Source: Niallia sp. FSL W8-0635
Lineage (GTDB): Bacteria > Bacillota > Bacilli > Bacillales > Cytobacillaceae
Direction of reading: 5' to 3'
Assembly: GCF_038007965.1 (NCBI RefSeq)
Contig: NZ_JBBOYD010000001.1
Coordinates: 1,404,501 to 1,468,500, forward strand
DNA: 64,000 nucleotides
Shown here: piece after piece, positions 43,734-52,956 of the stretch
Position numbering within the stretch: position 1 is the first letter of the stretch
Layout of the letters: each line of letters begins with the position of its first letter
Program-made: the position numbers and the translations under genes
The notes under the pieces: generated by a model
The model's database searches: none
Seen by the model: the letters and a program-made list of their open reading frames with translations, nothing else
What the model was told of the DNA's origin: nothing

Positions 43734-43835
43734 GCTCCTATCCATTTGTTCTATACTCCTAAGGGAATGTTTTAACTCTTCTAATTATGTGAATAATTTC
43801 AAATGAACCATTTATCATGAGAAGGAGGAGAGAAT

Positions 43836-44723
43836 ATGAACGACCAATTGGAAAGAATGAAAAATGCAAAAGGGTTTATTGCGGCATTAGACCAAAGTGG
43901 AGGCAGTACACCAAAAGCATTGTTGAATTATGGAGTACCGGAAAGCGCCTATACAAATGAAACAGAAATGTTTGATAAGGTGCACCAAATGCGGACAAGA
44001 ATTATTACATCTCCAGCTTTTGATTCTAAATATATTCTTGGTGCCATTTTGTTTGAGCAAACGATGGATAGTAAGATAGAAGGAACGTATACAGCTGATT
44101 ATTTAGCAGAGAAAAAAGGGATTGTCCCTTTTTTGAAAATTGATAAAGGGCTAGCGGAACCCTCCAATGGAGTTCAATTAATGAAGCCAATCACTGATTT
44201 AGAGGAAATCCTCCAACATGCAAAGGAGCGCCATATTTTTGGAACGAAAATGCGTTCTGTTATTAAGGAGGCAAATTCCGAAAGTATTAAAGCGGTAGTG
44301 GATCAACAATTCGAAATAGGAAAACAAATCATTGCTGCAGGATTAGTGCCAATTATCGAACCAGAAGTGGATATTACTAGTCCTGATAAAGAGCAATCGG
44401 AAGAGATATTGAAAGAAACACTATTAACACATCTAAATGGCCTTAAAGAAGATGAAAATGTTATGCTAAAGCTATCAATTCCAACAGTTGCAAATACTTA
44501 CAAAGAGTTAACTCTTCATCCAAGAGTTGTTCGTGTAGTAGCACTTTCAGGTGGATATAGCAGAGAAGAAGCCAATCAAAAATTAAAAGAAAATGACAAC
44601 ATCATCGCAAGCTTTTCTCGAGCACTAAGCGAAGAGCTAAACGTTAACCAATCAGAGGAAGAATTCAATGCCGCTTTAAAAGAAGCCGTTACTTCTATTT
44701 TTGAGGCTTCGACTGAGAAGTAA
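43836..44723 (+). CDS. fda: Class I fructose-bisphosphate aldolase
   Basis: 295 residues, the bacterial class I (Schiff-base) aldolase of the Staphylococcus type: [17 protein letters not shown] near the start, Lys212 in [10 protein letters not shown] as the probable Schiff-base lysine, and [15 protein letters not shown] at the end. Splits fructose 1,6-bisphosphate in glycolysis without metal. It lies 102 bases after rpmE2 with no terminator between, although no Zur box of its own is visible. A metal-free aldolase next to zinc-sparing genes suggests replacement of the zinc-dependent class II enzyme (inference). Confidence 0.9.
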   Translation: MNDQLERMKNAKGFIAALDQSGGSTPKALLNYGVPESAYTNETEMFDKVHQMRTRIITSPAFDSKYILGAILFEQTMDSKIEGTYTADYLAEKKGIVPFLKIDKGLAEPSNGVQLMKPITDLEEILQHAKERHIFGTKMRSVIKEANSESIKAVVDQQFEIGKQIIAAGLVPIIEPEVDITSPDKEQSEEILKETLLTHLNGLKEDENVMLKLSIPTVANTYKELTLHPRVVRVVALSGGYSREEANQKLKENDNIIASFSRALSEELNVNQSEEEFNAALKEAVTSIFEASTEK

Positions 44724-44727
44724 AGGG

Positions 44728-44746
44728 AAGCAGAGGGACGGTTCTA
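44728..44746 (+). repeat. Dispersed repeat (GGGACGGTTCTA family), half copy
   Basis: AAGCAGAGGGACGGTTCTA, identical to 41692-41710, without the complementary arm. Probably a decayed copy. Confidence 0.7.
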
Positions 44747-44766
44747 ATGATTCTGATTTAATATGC

Positions 44767-44796
44767 AGGCACCAGATAAGTGATAATCTGGTGCCT
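44767..44796 (+). terminator. Terminator after the class I aldolase
   Basis: AGGCACCAGAT / ATCTGGTGCCT, 11 bp, followed by a T-rich stretch. Confidence 0.8.
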
Positions 44797-44859
44797 ATTT
44801 CTATTTATTTAATGAAAGTTAAATATGTTTATAAATGTAGAAATATTTAGAAAACTAAA

Positions 44860-44888
44860 TTGACAAATAAAAATGTAAACGTTATATT
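44860..44888 (+). promoter_or_regulatory. Sigma-A promoter with overlapping cre
   Basis: TTGACA (44860-44865), 17 bases, TATATT (44883-44888). The cre-like ATGTAAACGTTATATT (44873-44888; only the last two bases differ) covers the spacer and -10. The leader to the VOC gene is about 210 bases and shows no known riboswitch. Confidence 0.7.
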
Positions 44889-45104
44889 TCGTTTGTAACC
44901 AAGTTTAATAGGGGGAAATTAGCGAGATTAGTAGGCATTTTTGAGCAAATGTTTTTTTCATTCTATTCTCTTAATTGTTTTCATATAATAGGATGTTCTA
45001 TTATTCAAGCTGATAAAAAGGGGAGAAGGATATACGAATAATAGATGAAAGGTGAAATAAAAAAACTAAAAACCGAATAGTTTATATAAAAAGGAGAATG
45101 AACC

Positions 45105-45557
45105 ATGGATAAAAATATTCTAGGGAATAACGTTATTACACAAATAGGTATTTTAGTTCACGATATTGAAAAAACAAGCCAAGCTTATGCAGACTTTTTT
45201 GGAATAGATAAACCTAAGTGGTCATTAACAGATAAAGCTGATGTTGCACAGACAGAATATCGCAAACAACCAACACAAGCACGTGCCAAACTTGCTTTCT
45301 TTGATATGGGTTCTCTTCAGCTTGAATTAATTGAACCAGATCATAATCCAAGTACATGGCGTGAATATTTAGATGAACATGGGGAAGGTCCTCATCATAT
45401 TGCTTTCGTTATTAAAGGAATGAAAGAAAAGGTTGCTATAATGGAAAGAAATCAAATGGCTCTTCTTCAAAAGGGAGAATATACCGGTGGGAGATATGCT
45501 TATATGGATACATTTAAAGATTTAAAAATTATTCTAGAACTATTGGAAAATGATTGA
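45105..45557 (+). CDS. VOC-superfamily (glyoxalase-like) protein
   Basis: 150 residues, two beta-alpha-beta-beta-beta modules: IGILVHDIEKTSQAYADFFG opens the first (metal-ligand His in LVHD), QLELIEPD gives a Glu, GPHHIAFVIKGM opens the second (His), and LKIILELLE closes it (Glu). The spacing is like methylmalonyl-CoA epimerase and sugar-handling VOC proteins: an epimerase, isomerase or lyase with a divalent metal. First gene after the cre-controlled promoter, upstream of ThuA-like and Gfo/Idh/MocA genes, so a keto-sugar intermediate is a fair guess. Confidence 0.8.
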   Translation: MDKNILGNNVITQIGILVHDIEKTSQAYADFFGIDKPKWSLTDKADVAQTEYRKQPTQARAKLAFFDMGSLQLELIEPDHNPSTWREYLDEHGEGPHHIAFVIKGMKEKVAIMERNQMALLQKGEYTGGRYAYMDTFKDLKIILELLEND

Positions 45558-45622
45558 CAGCGCTTCCTTGCTATGCCAGATAATAGTATGTAATTTGAAA
45601 ATAATAGAGAGGATAGGAAATC

Positions 45623-46285
45623 ATGATGAGCACATTCGTTTTAGCAATAGTTGGTGATTATTATCACCGTAAGGAAGCAGCATTACAATCTTTAGAAGAA
45701 GCATTATCTCCATATCTATCAAATGGTGAAATAAAATTAGAAACCTGTGAACATGTAGACTTGTTAGAGAGGATTGCAGAAAAACCGGATGTAGTTATAC
45801 TCTTCACAGAAAATCGCGTGAATCCTACAGATGATAAAGTCAACATGTGGATGAGTGAAGAAATAGCGAATGCCATTATCCACTACGTAGAATCGGGTGG
45901 GGGATGGCTGGCATGGCATTCTGGATTAGCTTCCTATGGAATAGATAGTAAATATACACAGATGCTTAAAGGCTATTTTGAATATCATCCAGATCAGCAT
46001 CAGATGGTCCAATATACCAATCCCAATCAAACAGATAATGCCATCCTTTCTAATGATGTATCCTTTGATTTATTAGATGAACATTATTTTGTTCATTGTG
46101 ATACTGAAAATACTACTATTTTCCTTGAATCTAGTTCAGTCGATGGGCAGTCTATTGCTGGTTGGTATCATTCGTATGGAAAGGGGAAAGTTTGCTGCTT
46201 AACTCCGACTCATAACAAGGAAGGTTTATTGAATCCAGCTTTTATAGAAGTATTGGGGAAATGTGTAATGTGGGCCTCAATGTAA
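45623..46285 (+). CDS. ThuA-like protein
   Basis: 220 residues with the ThuA/class-I-amidotransferase-like fold: VVILFTENR, then GGGWLAWHSGLASY (nucleophile-elbow position) and YGKGKVCCLTPTHNKEG at the end. ThuA works with the oxidoreductase ThuB on 3-keto-disaccharides in Agrobacterium and relatives. Here a Gfo/Idh/MocA oxidoreductase follows, the same pairing. ATG 45623 with AGAGGA upstream; a second ATG is adjacent. Confidence 0.8.
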   Translation: MMSTFVLAIVGDYYHRKEAALQSLEEALSPYLSNGEIKLETCEHVDLLERIAEKPDVVILFTENRVNPTDDKVNMWMSEEIANAIIHYVESGGGWLAWHSGLASYGIDSKYTQMLKGYFEYHPDQHQMVQYTNPNQTDNAILSNDVSFDLLDEHYFVHCDTENTTIFLESSSVDGQSIAGWYHSYGKGKVCCLTPTHNKEGLLNPAFIEVLGKCVMWASM

Positions 46286-46463
46286 TGGGGATGGGTGTTT
46301 CAAAATCTTTTTGAAGCATTCTTAGGTTATGGGGATGGTAAAAAATTAAGCCTTTCTATAAATTATAAATGTAAAAAAGGATAGTCTATTATATTTCTAG
46401 AGTGTTTGAATAAACTTTATTCATGAACCTGAAGAAATCATAAAATGTAAGGGGAATAGGAAT

Positions 46464-47549
46464 ATGGCAGAAAAATTAAAAGTAGGCATTATCGGTTGTG
46501 GGGGAATCGCAAAAGGAAAGCATCTCCCGAGTCTAGCTAAATTGGATACGGTGGAAGTAGTAGCCTTTTGCGATTTTTATAGGGAAAGAGCGGAAGAATT
46601 AGCTGCTGAATATGGAGGAAAGGGAGTAAAGGTTTACGCTGACTATCATGAATTACTAAAAGATTCTTCCATAGATGTCGTCCATGTATGTACGCCGAAT
46701 AATTATCACTATGATGTGACGATTGCTGCTCTAGAAGCTGGAAAGCATGTAATGTGTGAAAAGCCAATGGCGAAAACGGCAGCGGAAGGTCGTTTAATGG
46801 TAGAGGCGGCAAAACGAACAGGAAAGAAACTAACGATTGGCTATCAAAATCGTTTCCGCCCAGACAGTCAGTATTTACATAAACGATGCTCTAATGGTGA
46901 ACTCGGAGAAATATATTATGCAAAAGCACATGCGATTCGTCGACGTGCAGTACCAACTTGGGGTGTGTTCTTAGATGCAGAAAAACAAGGGGGAGGTCCC
47001 TTAATTGATATTGGAACACATGCACTAGATTTAACTTTATGGATGATGAACAATTATAAGCCACAAGTAGTGATGGGATCCACATTTCAAAAGCTAGGCA
47101 AGAAAGAAAATGCTGCAAACGCTTGGGGTTCCTGGAATCCAGATGAGTTTAAAGTAGAGGATTCTGCATTTGGTTTTATTAAAATGGAGGATGGATCGAC
47201 CATTGTTCTTGAATCAAGCTGGGCGCTTAATACTTTAGATGAGGACGAGGCGAAATGTACCCTTTGTGGGACAGAGGGTGGAGCTGATATGAAAGATGGT
47301 TTACGAATAAATGGTGAAAGATATGGTAAGTTATATACGGAAAAAGTGGCATTAGAATCGGACGGTGTAGCATTTTTCAGTGGAACAGAAGAGAGTGCAG
47401 CAGATTTAGAAATTAGACTATGGATTGAAGCAATCTTAAATGATACAGAGCCGATTGTGAAGCCAGAGGAGTCTTTAGTCGTAACAGAAATTTTAGAAGC
47501 AATTTATCAATCTGCTGAAACAGGTGAGCCTGTATTCTTTAAAAAATAG
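46464..47549 (+). CDS. Gfo/Idh/MocA-family sugar dehydrogenase
   Basis: 361 residues: N-terminal Rossmann fold with VGIIGCGGIAKGKHLP (NAD(P) binding), CEKPMAKT (catalytic Lys) around residue 95-102, and the C-terminal alpha/beta domain with GGGPLIDIGTHALDLTLWMM (Asp and His of the active site). Oxidises a sugar or glycoside hydroxyl, often at C3. The ThuA-like gene upstream and GH43 downstream indicate oxidation of a released or intact glycoside. D-apiose dehydrogenase (ApsD) also belongs to this family, so a link to the RLP/kinase locus is possible but unproven. Confidence 0.85.
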   Translation: MAEKLKVGIIGCGGIAKGKHLPSLAKLDTVEVVAFCDFYRERAEELAAEYGGKGVKVYADYHELLKDSSIDVVHVCTPNNYHYDVTIAALEAGKHVMCEKPMAKTAAEGRLMVEAAKRTGKKLTIGYQNRFRPDSQYLHKRCSNGELGEIYYAKAHAIRRRAVPTWGVFLDAEKQGGGPLIDIGTHALDLTLWMMNNYKPQVVMGSTFQKLGKKENAANAWGSWNPDEFKVEDSAFGFIKMEDGSTIVLESSWALNTLDEDEAKCTLCGTEGGADMKDGLRINGERYGKLYTEKVALESDGVAFFSGTEESAADLEIRLWIEAILNDTEPIVKPEESLVVTEILEAIYQSAETGEPVFFKK

Positions 47550-47581
47550 TATATTTATAGTTTCGATTATAGAGATAATTT

Positions 47582-47618
47582 ATAAACGCAGTGAATATTT
47601 TAATTCATATGCGTTTAT
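47582..47618. terminator. Hairpin after the Gfo/Idh/MocA gene
   Basis: ATAAACGCA / TGCGTTTAT with an inner TGAAT/ATTCA stem, then TTTTAAAG. Weak T-tract, so partial read-through into GH43 is likely. Confidence 0.6.
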
Positions 47619-47669
47619 TTTAAAGGAAGAAATACTGTAGACAAAAAGTGAGGGAGAGGAATTGAAAAA

Positions 47670-49208
47670 ATGAGTTATCATTCCCGATTTAATCGTTCTC
47701 AGCCAAAAGAACTCTGTACCTATGAAAATCCCATTCTTCAAATGGATATCCCAGATTCTGATATTATTAGAGTTGGTGAATCTTATTATATGTCTAGTAC
47801 AACGATGCATATGAATCCTGGGGTGCCAATTATGAAATCAACGGATCTTTTGCATTGGAAAATTGTAAATTATGTCTATGATGTTCTAGCATCAAACGAT
47901 GAACAAGCGCTAAGAAATGGGAAGAACGAGTATGGGAAAGGATCTTGGGCTAGTTCTCTTCGCTATCATCAAGGAATTTATTATCTAGTAGTAGGGTCTT
48001 TGGCGACAGATGAAACATATATTTTTCAAACAGACGATTTGGAACAGGGTAAATGGAAGCGTTCTACTTTAAAGGGGTATTATCATGACATGTCTCTATT
48101 ATTTGATGATGATAGCCGTGTTTATTTAGTTTATAGTAGTGGAAATATCCGAGCAATAGAATTAACGGAGGATGCAACAGCGATTAAAGAAGGCGGATTG
48201 CATAAGATAATTATTCCAAATGCTAGTATAGTAGCAGGTGTGACGGAAGGAGAAGGATTGTTAGCGGAAGGAACTCATATTCAAAAAATAAATAGATTTT
48301 ATTATGTCTTTACCATTACTTGGCCCAAAAATGGAAATCGCACACAGCTAGTGCATCGAGCACGTGTATTGGATGGAGATTATGAAGGGAAAATTGCAGT
48401 GAATGATCCAATGGGAATTGCGCAGGGAGGAATTATTGATACCCATAGTGGTGATTGGTATGGATTTTTATTTTGTGATCATGGTGCTGCAGGTAGAATG
48501 CCTTGTTTAGTACCAATTACATGGGAAGATGACTGGCCAGTATTTGGTGAGAATAATAGAGTTCCTAAACAGATTCCTATACCTTTACCTCAACAAAAAA
48601 GTAAAAATTATATTGTTTCATCAGATGAATTCCATGATGTGAGCGATTCCCTTGCTTTAGTATGGCAGTGGAACCATAATCCTGATAATACAAAATGGTC
48701 TTTAACTGCTCGTCCTGGCTATTTACGTTTAATCACTGGCAGCATTTGCAGTCATTTAGAAGAAGCGAAGAATACACTTACTCAAAGAACCTTTGGACCT
48801 GAATGCTCTGGTAGGATTGCAATGGATGTTAGTGGTATGAATGAGGGGGATATTGCAGGTTTTGCAGCTTTTCAAAAGGATTATGGATATGTAGGTGTAC
48901 AAGTAACAGAAGAATCTAAAGTAATTACAATGGTAAGTTCCAGCTCTGGAAAACCTGAGATAATAGAGACTGTTCCATTAGACCATGAGAGAATCTATTT
49001 TAGGATTGACTGTGACTTTAAAGAGAAAACAGATAAGGCGTATTTTTATTACAGTTTGAATGAAAGGGATTGGATTAGAATAGGTAATGAACTAGAGATG
49101 AAATATAAATTAGATCATTTTATGGGGTATCGATTTGCGTTATTTAATTTTGCTACAAAGGAAATAGGTGGCTTCGCTGATTTTGATTATTTTAGAATAG
49201 ATGAATAG
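47670..49208 (+). CDS. GH43 beta-xylosidase/alpha-L-arabinofuranosidase
   Basis: 512 residues: five-bladed propeller (1-310) and a C-terminal beta-sandwich (about 325-512) as in GH43 subfamilies 10-12. Catalytic set: Asp in QMDIPDSDIIRVG, Asp in YYHDMSLLFDD, Glu in VTEGEGLLAEGTH. PDSDIIRVGESYYM is the GH43_12-type start. No signal peptide; acts on imported arabino- or xylo-oligosaccharides. Ends the VOC-ThuA-Gfo cluster. Confidence 0.88.
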   Translation: MSYHSRFNRSQPKELCTYENPILQMDIPDSDIIRVGESYYMSSTTMHMNPGVPIMKSTDLLHWKIVNYVYDVLASNDEQALRNGKNEYGKGSWASSLRYHQGIYYLVVGSLATDETYIFQTDDLEQGKWKRSTLKGYYHDMSLLFDDDSRVYLVYSSGNIRAIELTEDATAIKEGGLHKIIIPNASIVAGVTEGEGLLAEGTHIQKINRFYYVFTITWPKNGNRTQLVHRARVLDGDYEGKIAVNDPMGIAQGGIIDTHSGDWYGFLFCDHGAAGRMPCLVPITWEDDWPVFGENNRVPKQIPIPLPQQKSKNYIVSSDEFHDVSDSLALVWQWNHNPDNTKWSLTARPGYLRLITGSICSHLEEAKNTLTQRTFGPECSGRIAMDVSGMNEGDIAGFAAFQKDYGYVGVQVTEESKVITMVSSSSGKPEIIETVPLDHERIYFRIDCDFKEKTDKAYFYYSLNERDWIRIGNELEMKYKLDHFMGYRFALFNFATKEIGGFADFDYFRIDE

Positions 49209-49307
49209 AATAAGATGAAGTTGATGAAAGAGTACGGAAGAACATAAGGGCGTGTCTCTTTCTATTTTTTGGAATTTTACAGCATTAAAAAAGGAGCTGA
49301 TTAAATC

Positions 49308-49346
49308 CTCCTTATCAAGTATCACCAAACGATACTTGATAAGGAG
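49308..49346. terminator. Convergent terminator between GH43 and iolR
   Basis: A perfect 16-bp stem (CTCCTTATCAAGTATC against its complement) with a 7-base loop, centred between two converging genes. Confidence 0.8.
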
Positions 49347-49352
49347 TTAGCT

Positions 49353-50126
49353 TTAATTCGCTATGTTTTCTTTACTAGCATCCACTATCTCGATATTGTT
49401 TTCTAACGCAAATTCTTTATATTCATTATTTGGGGGTAGATCTGTTACGATATAATCCACATCTTCTAAACGGCAATAAGTCATTAAGGCATATTTATCA
49501 AATTTCTTATGGTCTGTTAGTAAAAATATTTTTGAACTTCTATCTACGACGTTTTTCTTAATTTCACTTTCAAGTGGAGAAGAATTTGTGACACCATTGG
49601 AAATAGAAATGCCTGTAGACGCCATAAATGCTTTATTAATATTATATTCTTTAATTATGTCGGTGCTTTTAACACTTGCAAATGATTTCGTGTTGCGCTG
49701 TAAAAGGCCACCTAATGTAATAATATTTAAATTCTCATAGGGGAGTGCACGAATGATAAAATCCAAATTATTCGTAATAATGGTTAATTGTTTATGTTTT
49801 ACATATTCGGTCATTTCCAGTGTCGTTGTGCCGCTGTCAATAAAAATGATGTCTCCGTTATCTACAAAACTAGCTGCTATTTTTCCAATTAACTCTTTTT
49901 CACTTTTGTTTTGAACCTGTCTTTCGGTAAACGATACGAGTGTACTATTATTAACTGCGACTCCACCGTACACTTTCTTCAATTCCCCTCGATCAACCAA
50001 CTCTTGTACATCTCTTCTTATTGTGTTTTTTGAAACGTTAAACACTGTGACTAACTCATCTAATGAAACGGTTTGATGTTCAAATACATAATCTTGTATT
50101 TGTTTAATTCTTTTTGTTTTTAGCAT
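49353..50126 (-). CDS. iolR: IolR, DeoR-family repressor of inositol catabolism
   Basis: 257 residues: N-terminal DeoR winged HTH (VSLDELVTVFNVSKNTIRRD, about 19-38, and DVQELVDRG) and the C-terminal DeoRC sugar-phosphate sensor (DSGTTTLEMTEYV, ITLGGLLQRN, FLLTDHKKFDK). In B. subtilis IolR is released from DNA by 2-deoxy-5-keto-gluconate 6-phosphate, the IolC product. Divergent from iolA; the intergenic region carries the operators. Confidence 0.93.
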   Translation of the reverse strand: MLKTKRIKQIQDYVFEHQTVSLDELVTVFNVSKNTIRRDVQELVDRGELKKVYGGVAVNNSTLVSFTERQVQNKSEKELIGKIAASFVDNGDIIFIDSGTTTLEMTEYVKHKQLTIITNNLDFIIRALPYENLNIITLGGLLQRNTKSFASVKSTDIIKEYNINKAFMASTGISISNGVTNSSPLESEIKKNVVDRSSKIFLLTDHKKFDKYALMTYCRLEDVDYIVTDLPPNNEYKEFALENNIEIVDASKENIAN

Positions 50127-50258
50127 AAAAATTCATCCTCTATTAAGGTTAATTTTGGGTTAACGATAGATACTATTTCTAATTTTTAACTATTTTCTTT
50201 GATTATAAACAATGGGACTTTATAGTTTTAGAAAGATTACTGGAATTATATATTGATT

Positions 50259-50291
50259 ATACCAAAAAATAATCAAAAGTTCATCAATAAT
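50259..50291 (-). promoter_or_regulatory. IolR operator, three abutting 11-bp boxes
   Basis: Boxes at 50259-50269, 50270-50280 and 50281-50291 match the IolR consensus WRAYCAADARD at 10, 11 and 10 of 11 positions. An inverted, weaker copy follows near 50298-50310. The 11-bp phase puts all boxes on one DNA face. The position suits control of iolR. Confidence 0.75.
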
Positions 50292-50388
50292 TAAATTATC
50301 TTGATTATTTTTTTGTATTTTCCTAGTAGATTCCTATTAATATGTGATTTTATTTTCCGAAAAAAATAAAAATTGTGATGTAAAATTA

Positions 50389-50417
50389 TTGACTGTAAGC
50401 GTTATACATATTATGAT
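50389..50417 (+). promoter_or_regulatory. iol operon promoter with cre in the spacer
   Basis: TTGACT (50389-50394), 17 bases, TATGAT (50412-50417). The spacer holds TGTAAGCGTTATACA (50394-50408), a perfect core match to the cre consensus with only the first flank base off. The leader to iolA is about 165 bases. Confidence 0.85.
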
Positions 50418-50428
50418 GTAATCATAAG

Positions 50429-50450
50429 TTATCAAAACTTAACCAAAAGG
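50429..50450 (+). promoter_or_regulatory. IolR operator downstream of the iolA -10 box
   Basis: Two abutting 11-mers, TTATCAAAACT (9 of 11) and TAACCAAAAGG (11 of 11), lying over the first transcribed bases, where a bound repressor blocks initiation. Confidence 0.75.
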
Positions 50451-50590
50451 TGATAAAAAAGTAATTAAAAATATACTTGAGTCCAAAATATGAGTAAAAA
50501 TGATTGGCTTAATCATGTTGTGGAAATATATTTTGGTTATGTTTTGGAAGAGTATAAATTTGTAGCAGTGATATTAGGAGGGAAAGGTAA

Positions 50591-52051
50591 ATGGCGGTTG
50601 AAAAATTAAAAAACTATATAAACGGGGAATGGGTAGAGAGCAAAACGACTACATACGAAGATGTTTATAATCCAGCTACCAAAGAAATTATTGCGCAAGT
50701 TCCGATTTCTACAAAAGAAGATATTGATTATGCAGCAGAAGTGGCGAAAGCTGCATTTGAAAAATGGAAGAATATTGCGGTTCCACGAAGAGCTAGAATT
50801 CTATTTAACTATCAACAACTACTTACTCAACATAAAGAAGAACTAGCACAGTTGATTACAATCGAGAATGGTAAGAACTTAACAGAAGCACTTGGTGAAG
50901 TACAACGTGGGATAGAGAATGTGGAGTTTGCAGCTGGAGCACCATCCTTAATGATGGGTGATTCTCTTGCATCTATCGCTACAGATGTAGAAGCGACTAA
51001 TTATCGCTATCCGATTGGAGTAGTTGGCGGAATTGCACCGTTTAACTTTCCGATGATGGTTCCATGTTGGATGTTCCCGATGGCCATTGCTTTAGGAAAT
51101 TCATTTGTTTTGAAACCATCGGAGCGAACACCATTATTAACGAAGAGATTAGTAGAATTATTTACAGAAGCAGGACTACCAAAAGGCGTATTCAATGTCG
51201 TTTATGGTGCACATGATGTAGTTAACGGCATTTTAGAGCATCCTGAAATTAAAGCGATTTCGTTTGTTGGTTCCAAGCCCGTTGGAGAGTATGTGTATAA
51301 AAAAGGAAGTGAAAATTTAAAACGGGTGCAAGCACTAACTGGTGCAAAGAACCACACGATTGTATTAAATGATGCGAATTTAGAAGATACCATTACAAAT
51401 GTTGTTTCAGCTGCTTTTGGATCAGCTGGCGAACGTTGCATGGCTTGTGCTGTTGTAACAGTTGAAGAAGGTATTGCAGATCAATTTATGGAAGCTTTGA
51501 AAGAACGCGCTGGAAATATTAAGATAGGTAACGGTTTAGAAGATGGCGTGTTCTTAGGACCAGTCATTAGAGAAGAAAATAAACAACGAACACTTAGCTA
51601 TATCGAAAAAGGAATTGAAGAAGGTGCGAATCTTGTGTGTGATGGAAGAGAGTCAGCACCTGAGGAAGGCTACTTTGTTGGACCAACTATTTTTGATAAT
51701 GTGACAACCGAAATGACGATTTGGAAGGACGAGATTTTTGCTCCTGTATTATCCGTTATCCGTGTGAAAAATTTGAAAGAAGCGATTGCAATAGCGAATC
51801 AGTCTGAATTTGCAAATGGTGCATGTCTATTTACATCTAATGCATCTGCCATTCGTTATTTTAGAGAAAATATTGATGCCGGTATGCTTGGAATCAATCT
51901 TGGAGTACCAGCACCAATGGCATTCTTCCCGTTCTCTGGCTGGAAATCTTCTTTCTATGGAACCTTACATGCTAATGGAAAAGACTCCGTGGACTTTTAT
52001 ACTCGTAAAAAAGTTGTTACGGCTAGATACGCAAAACCTTCGTTTGAATAA
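50591..52051 (+). CDS. iolA: IolA, methylmalonate-semialdehyde/malonate-semialdehyde dehydrogenase
   Basis: 486 residues, aldehyde dehydrogenase fold. Catalytic Cys283 in [13 protein letters not shown], oxyanion Asn152 in [10 protein letters not shown], and [10 protein letters not shown] at the family's Glu position. CoA-acylating: turns malonic semialdehyde from IolJ into acetyl-CoA and CO2 with NAD+. The C-terminal tail [11 protein letters not shown] is typical of MMSDH. First gene of the operon as in B. subtilis. Confidence 0.95.
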   Translation: MAVEKLKNYINGEWVESKTTTYEDVYNPATKEIIAQVPISTKEDIDYAAEVAKAAFEKWKNIAVPRRARILFNYQQLLTQHKEELAQLITIENGKNLTEALGEVQRGIENVEFAAGAPSLMMGDSLASIATDVEATNYRYPIGVVGGIAPFNFPMMVPCWMFPMAIALGNSFVLKPSERTPLLTKRLVELFTEAGLPKGVFNVVYGAHDVVNGILEHPEIKAISFVGSKPVGEYVYKKGSENLKRVQALTGAKNHTIVLNDANLEDTITNVVSAAFGSAGERCMACAVVTVEEGIADQFMEALKERAGNIKIGNGLEDGVFLGPVIREENKQRTLSYIEKGIEEGANLVCDGRESAPEEGYFVGPTIFDNVTTEMTIWKDEIFAPVLSVIRVKNLKEAIAIANQSEFANGACLFTSNASAIRYFRENIDAGMLGINLGVPAPMAFFPFSGWKSSFYGTLHANGKDSVDFYTRKKVVTARYAKPSFE

Positions 52052-52065
52052 TAGTAGATTAATAG

Positions 52066-52089
52066 TACAGGGCTTTTTTAAGCCCTGTA
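52066..52089 (+). other. Hairpin between iolA and iolB
   Basis: TACAGGGCTT / AAGCCCTGTA around TTTT, with no T-tract after it. More likely an mRNA processing or stability element than a terminator, as the operon continues. Confidence 0.6.
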
Positions 52090-52119
52090 ATAGAAGCGAA
52101 AAATAGGAGGTTATAGAAA

Positions 52120-52935
52120 TTGAGTAAGCTATTACGAAAATACCAATCTAATGAAGCTGTAGATGGTGTAAAGACAATCCATGAAGTTTTAAAAGAAAAT
52201 TCACCTCTTGAATATGTAGAATTTAAATTACTAGAGTTTGCTCCTGGTGCAACATACACGGAAAGTCTTCAAGAGAAAGAATGCTGTATTGTAGTAGTTA
52301 CTGGAAAAGTGACTGTTACGGATGAAACGGCTATTTTTGAAAATATTGGAACAAGAGAGAACGTTTTCGAAAGAATTCCAACAGATAGTGTGTACGTTTC
52401 AAACGATAAGCGATTTGAAATTGTAGCGAAAAACAAAGCGGTAATTGCCCTTTGCTACTCTCCATCAACGGAATCACTACCAACAAGATTAATTAAAGCA
52501 GAAAAAATTGGTGTAGAAGAGCGCGGAAAATTTAATAATAAACGTCTTGTTCATAATATATTGCCAGATTCGGATCCGACGGCTAATAGCTTATTAGTAG
52601 TGGAAGTATTTACGGAAACAGCCAATTGGTCTAGTTATCCTCCACATAAACATGACGTGGATAATCTCCCTGAGGAATCATTTTTAGAAGAAACATATTA
52701 TCACGAAATTGATCCAAGACAAGGCTTTGTTTTTCAAAGAGTATATACAGATGATCGCTCGCTGGATGAAACAATGGCAGTGGAAAATGGAGATGTTGTC
52801 ATCGTTCCAAAAGGCTATCATCCAGTAGGGGTTCCAGATGGATATGCTTCCTACTATTTAAATGTAATGGCAGGACCTACGAGAATATGGAAATTTAATA
52901 ATGATAAAGATCATGAATGGATTATTAATCGCTAA
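52120..52935 (+). CDS. iolB: IolB, 5-deoxy-glucuronate isomerase
   Basis: 271 residues, bicupin of the KduI/IolB family. The metal set is in YPPHKHDVDNLPEESFLEE (His, His, Glu) with a later His in KGYHPVGVPDG. Converts 5-deoxy-D-glucuronate to 2-deoxy-5-keto-D-gluconate. TTG start with AGGAGG 7-8 bases upstream. Confidence 0.95.
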   Translation: MSKLLRKYQSNEAVDGVKTIHEVLKENSPLEYVEFKLLEFAPGATYTESLQEKECCIVVVTGKVTVTDETAIFENIGTRENVFERIPTDSVYVSNDKRFEIVAKNKAVIALCYSPSTESLPTRLIKAEKIGVEERGKFNNKRLVHNILPDSDPTANSLLVVEVFTETANWSSYPPHKHDVDNLPEESFLEETYYHEIDPRQGFVFQRVYTDDRSLDETMAVENGDVVIVPKGYHPVGVPDGYASYYLNVMAGPTRIWKFNNDKDHEWIINR

Positions 52936-52956
52936 TTAGAAAAGGGGTGCCCTTAA

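Noticed and set aside
50127..50258. Riboswitch or tRNA in the iolR leader
   Set aside because: No conserved core or cloverleaf could be folded; AT-rich promoter DNA explains it.
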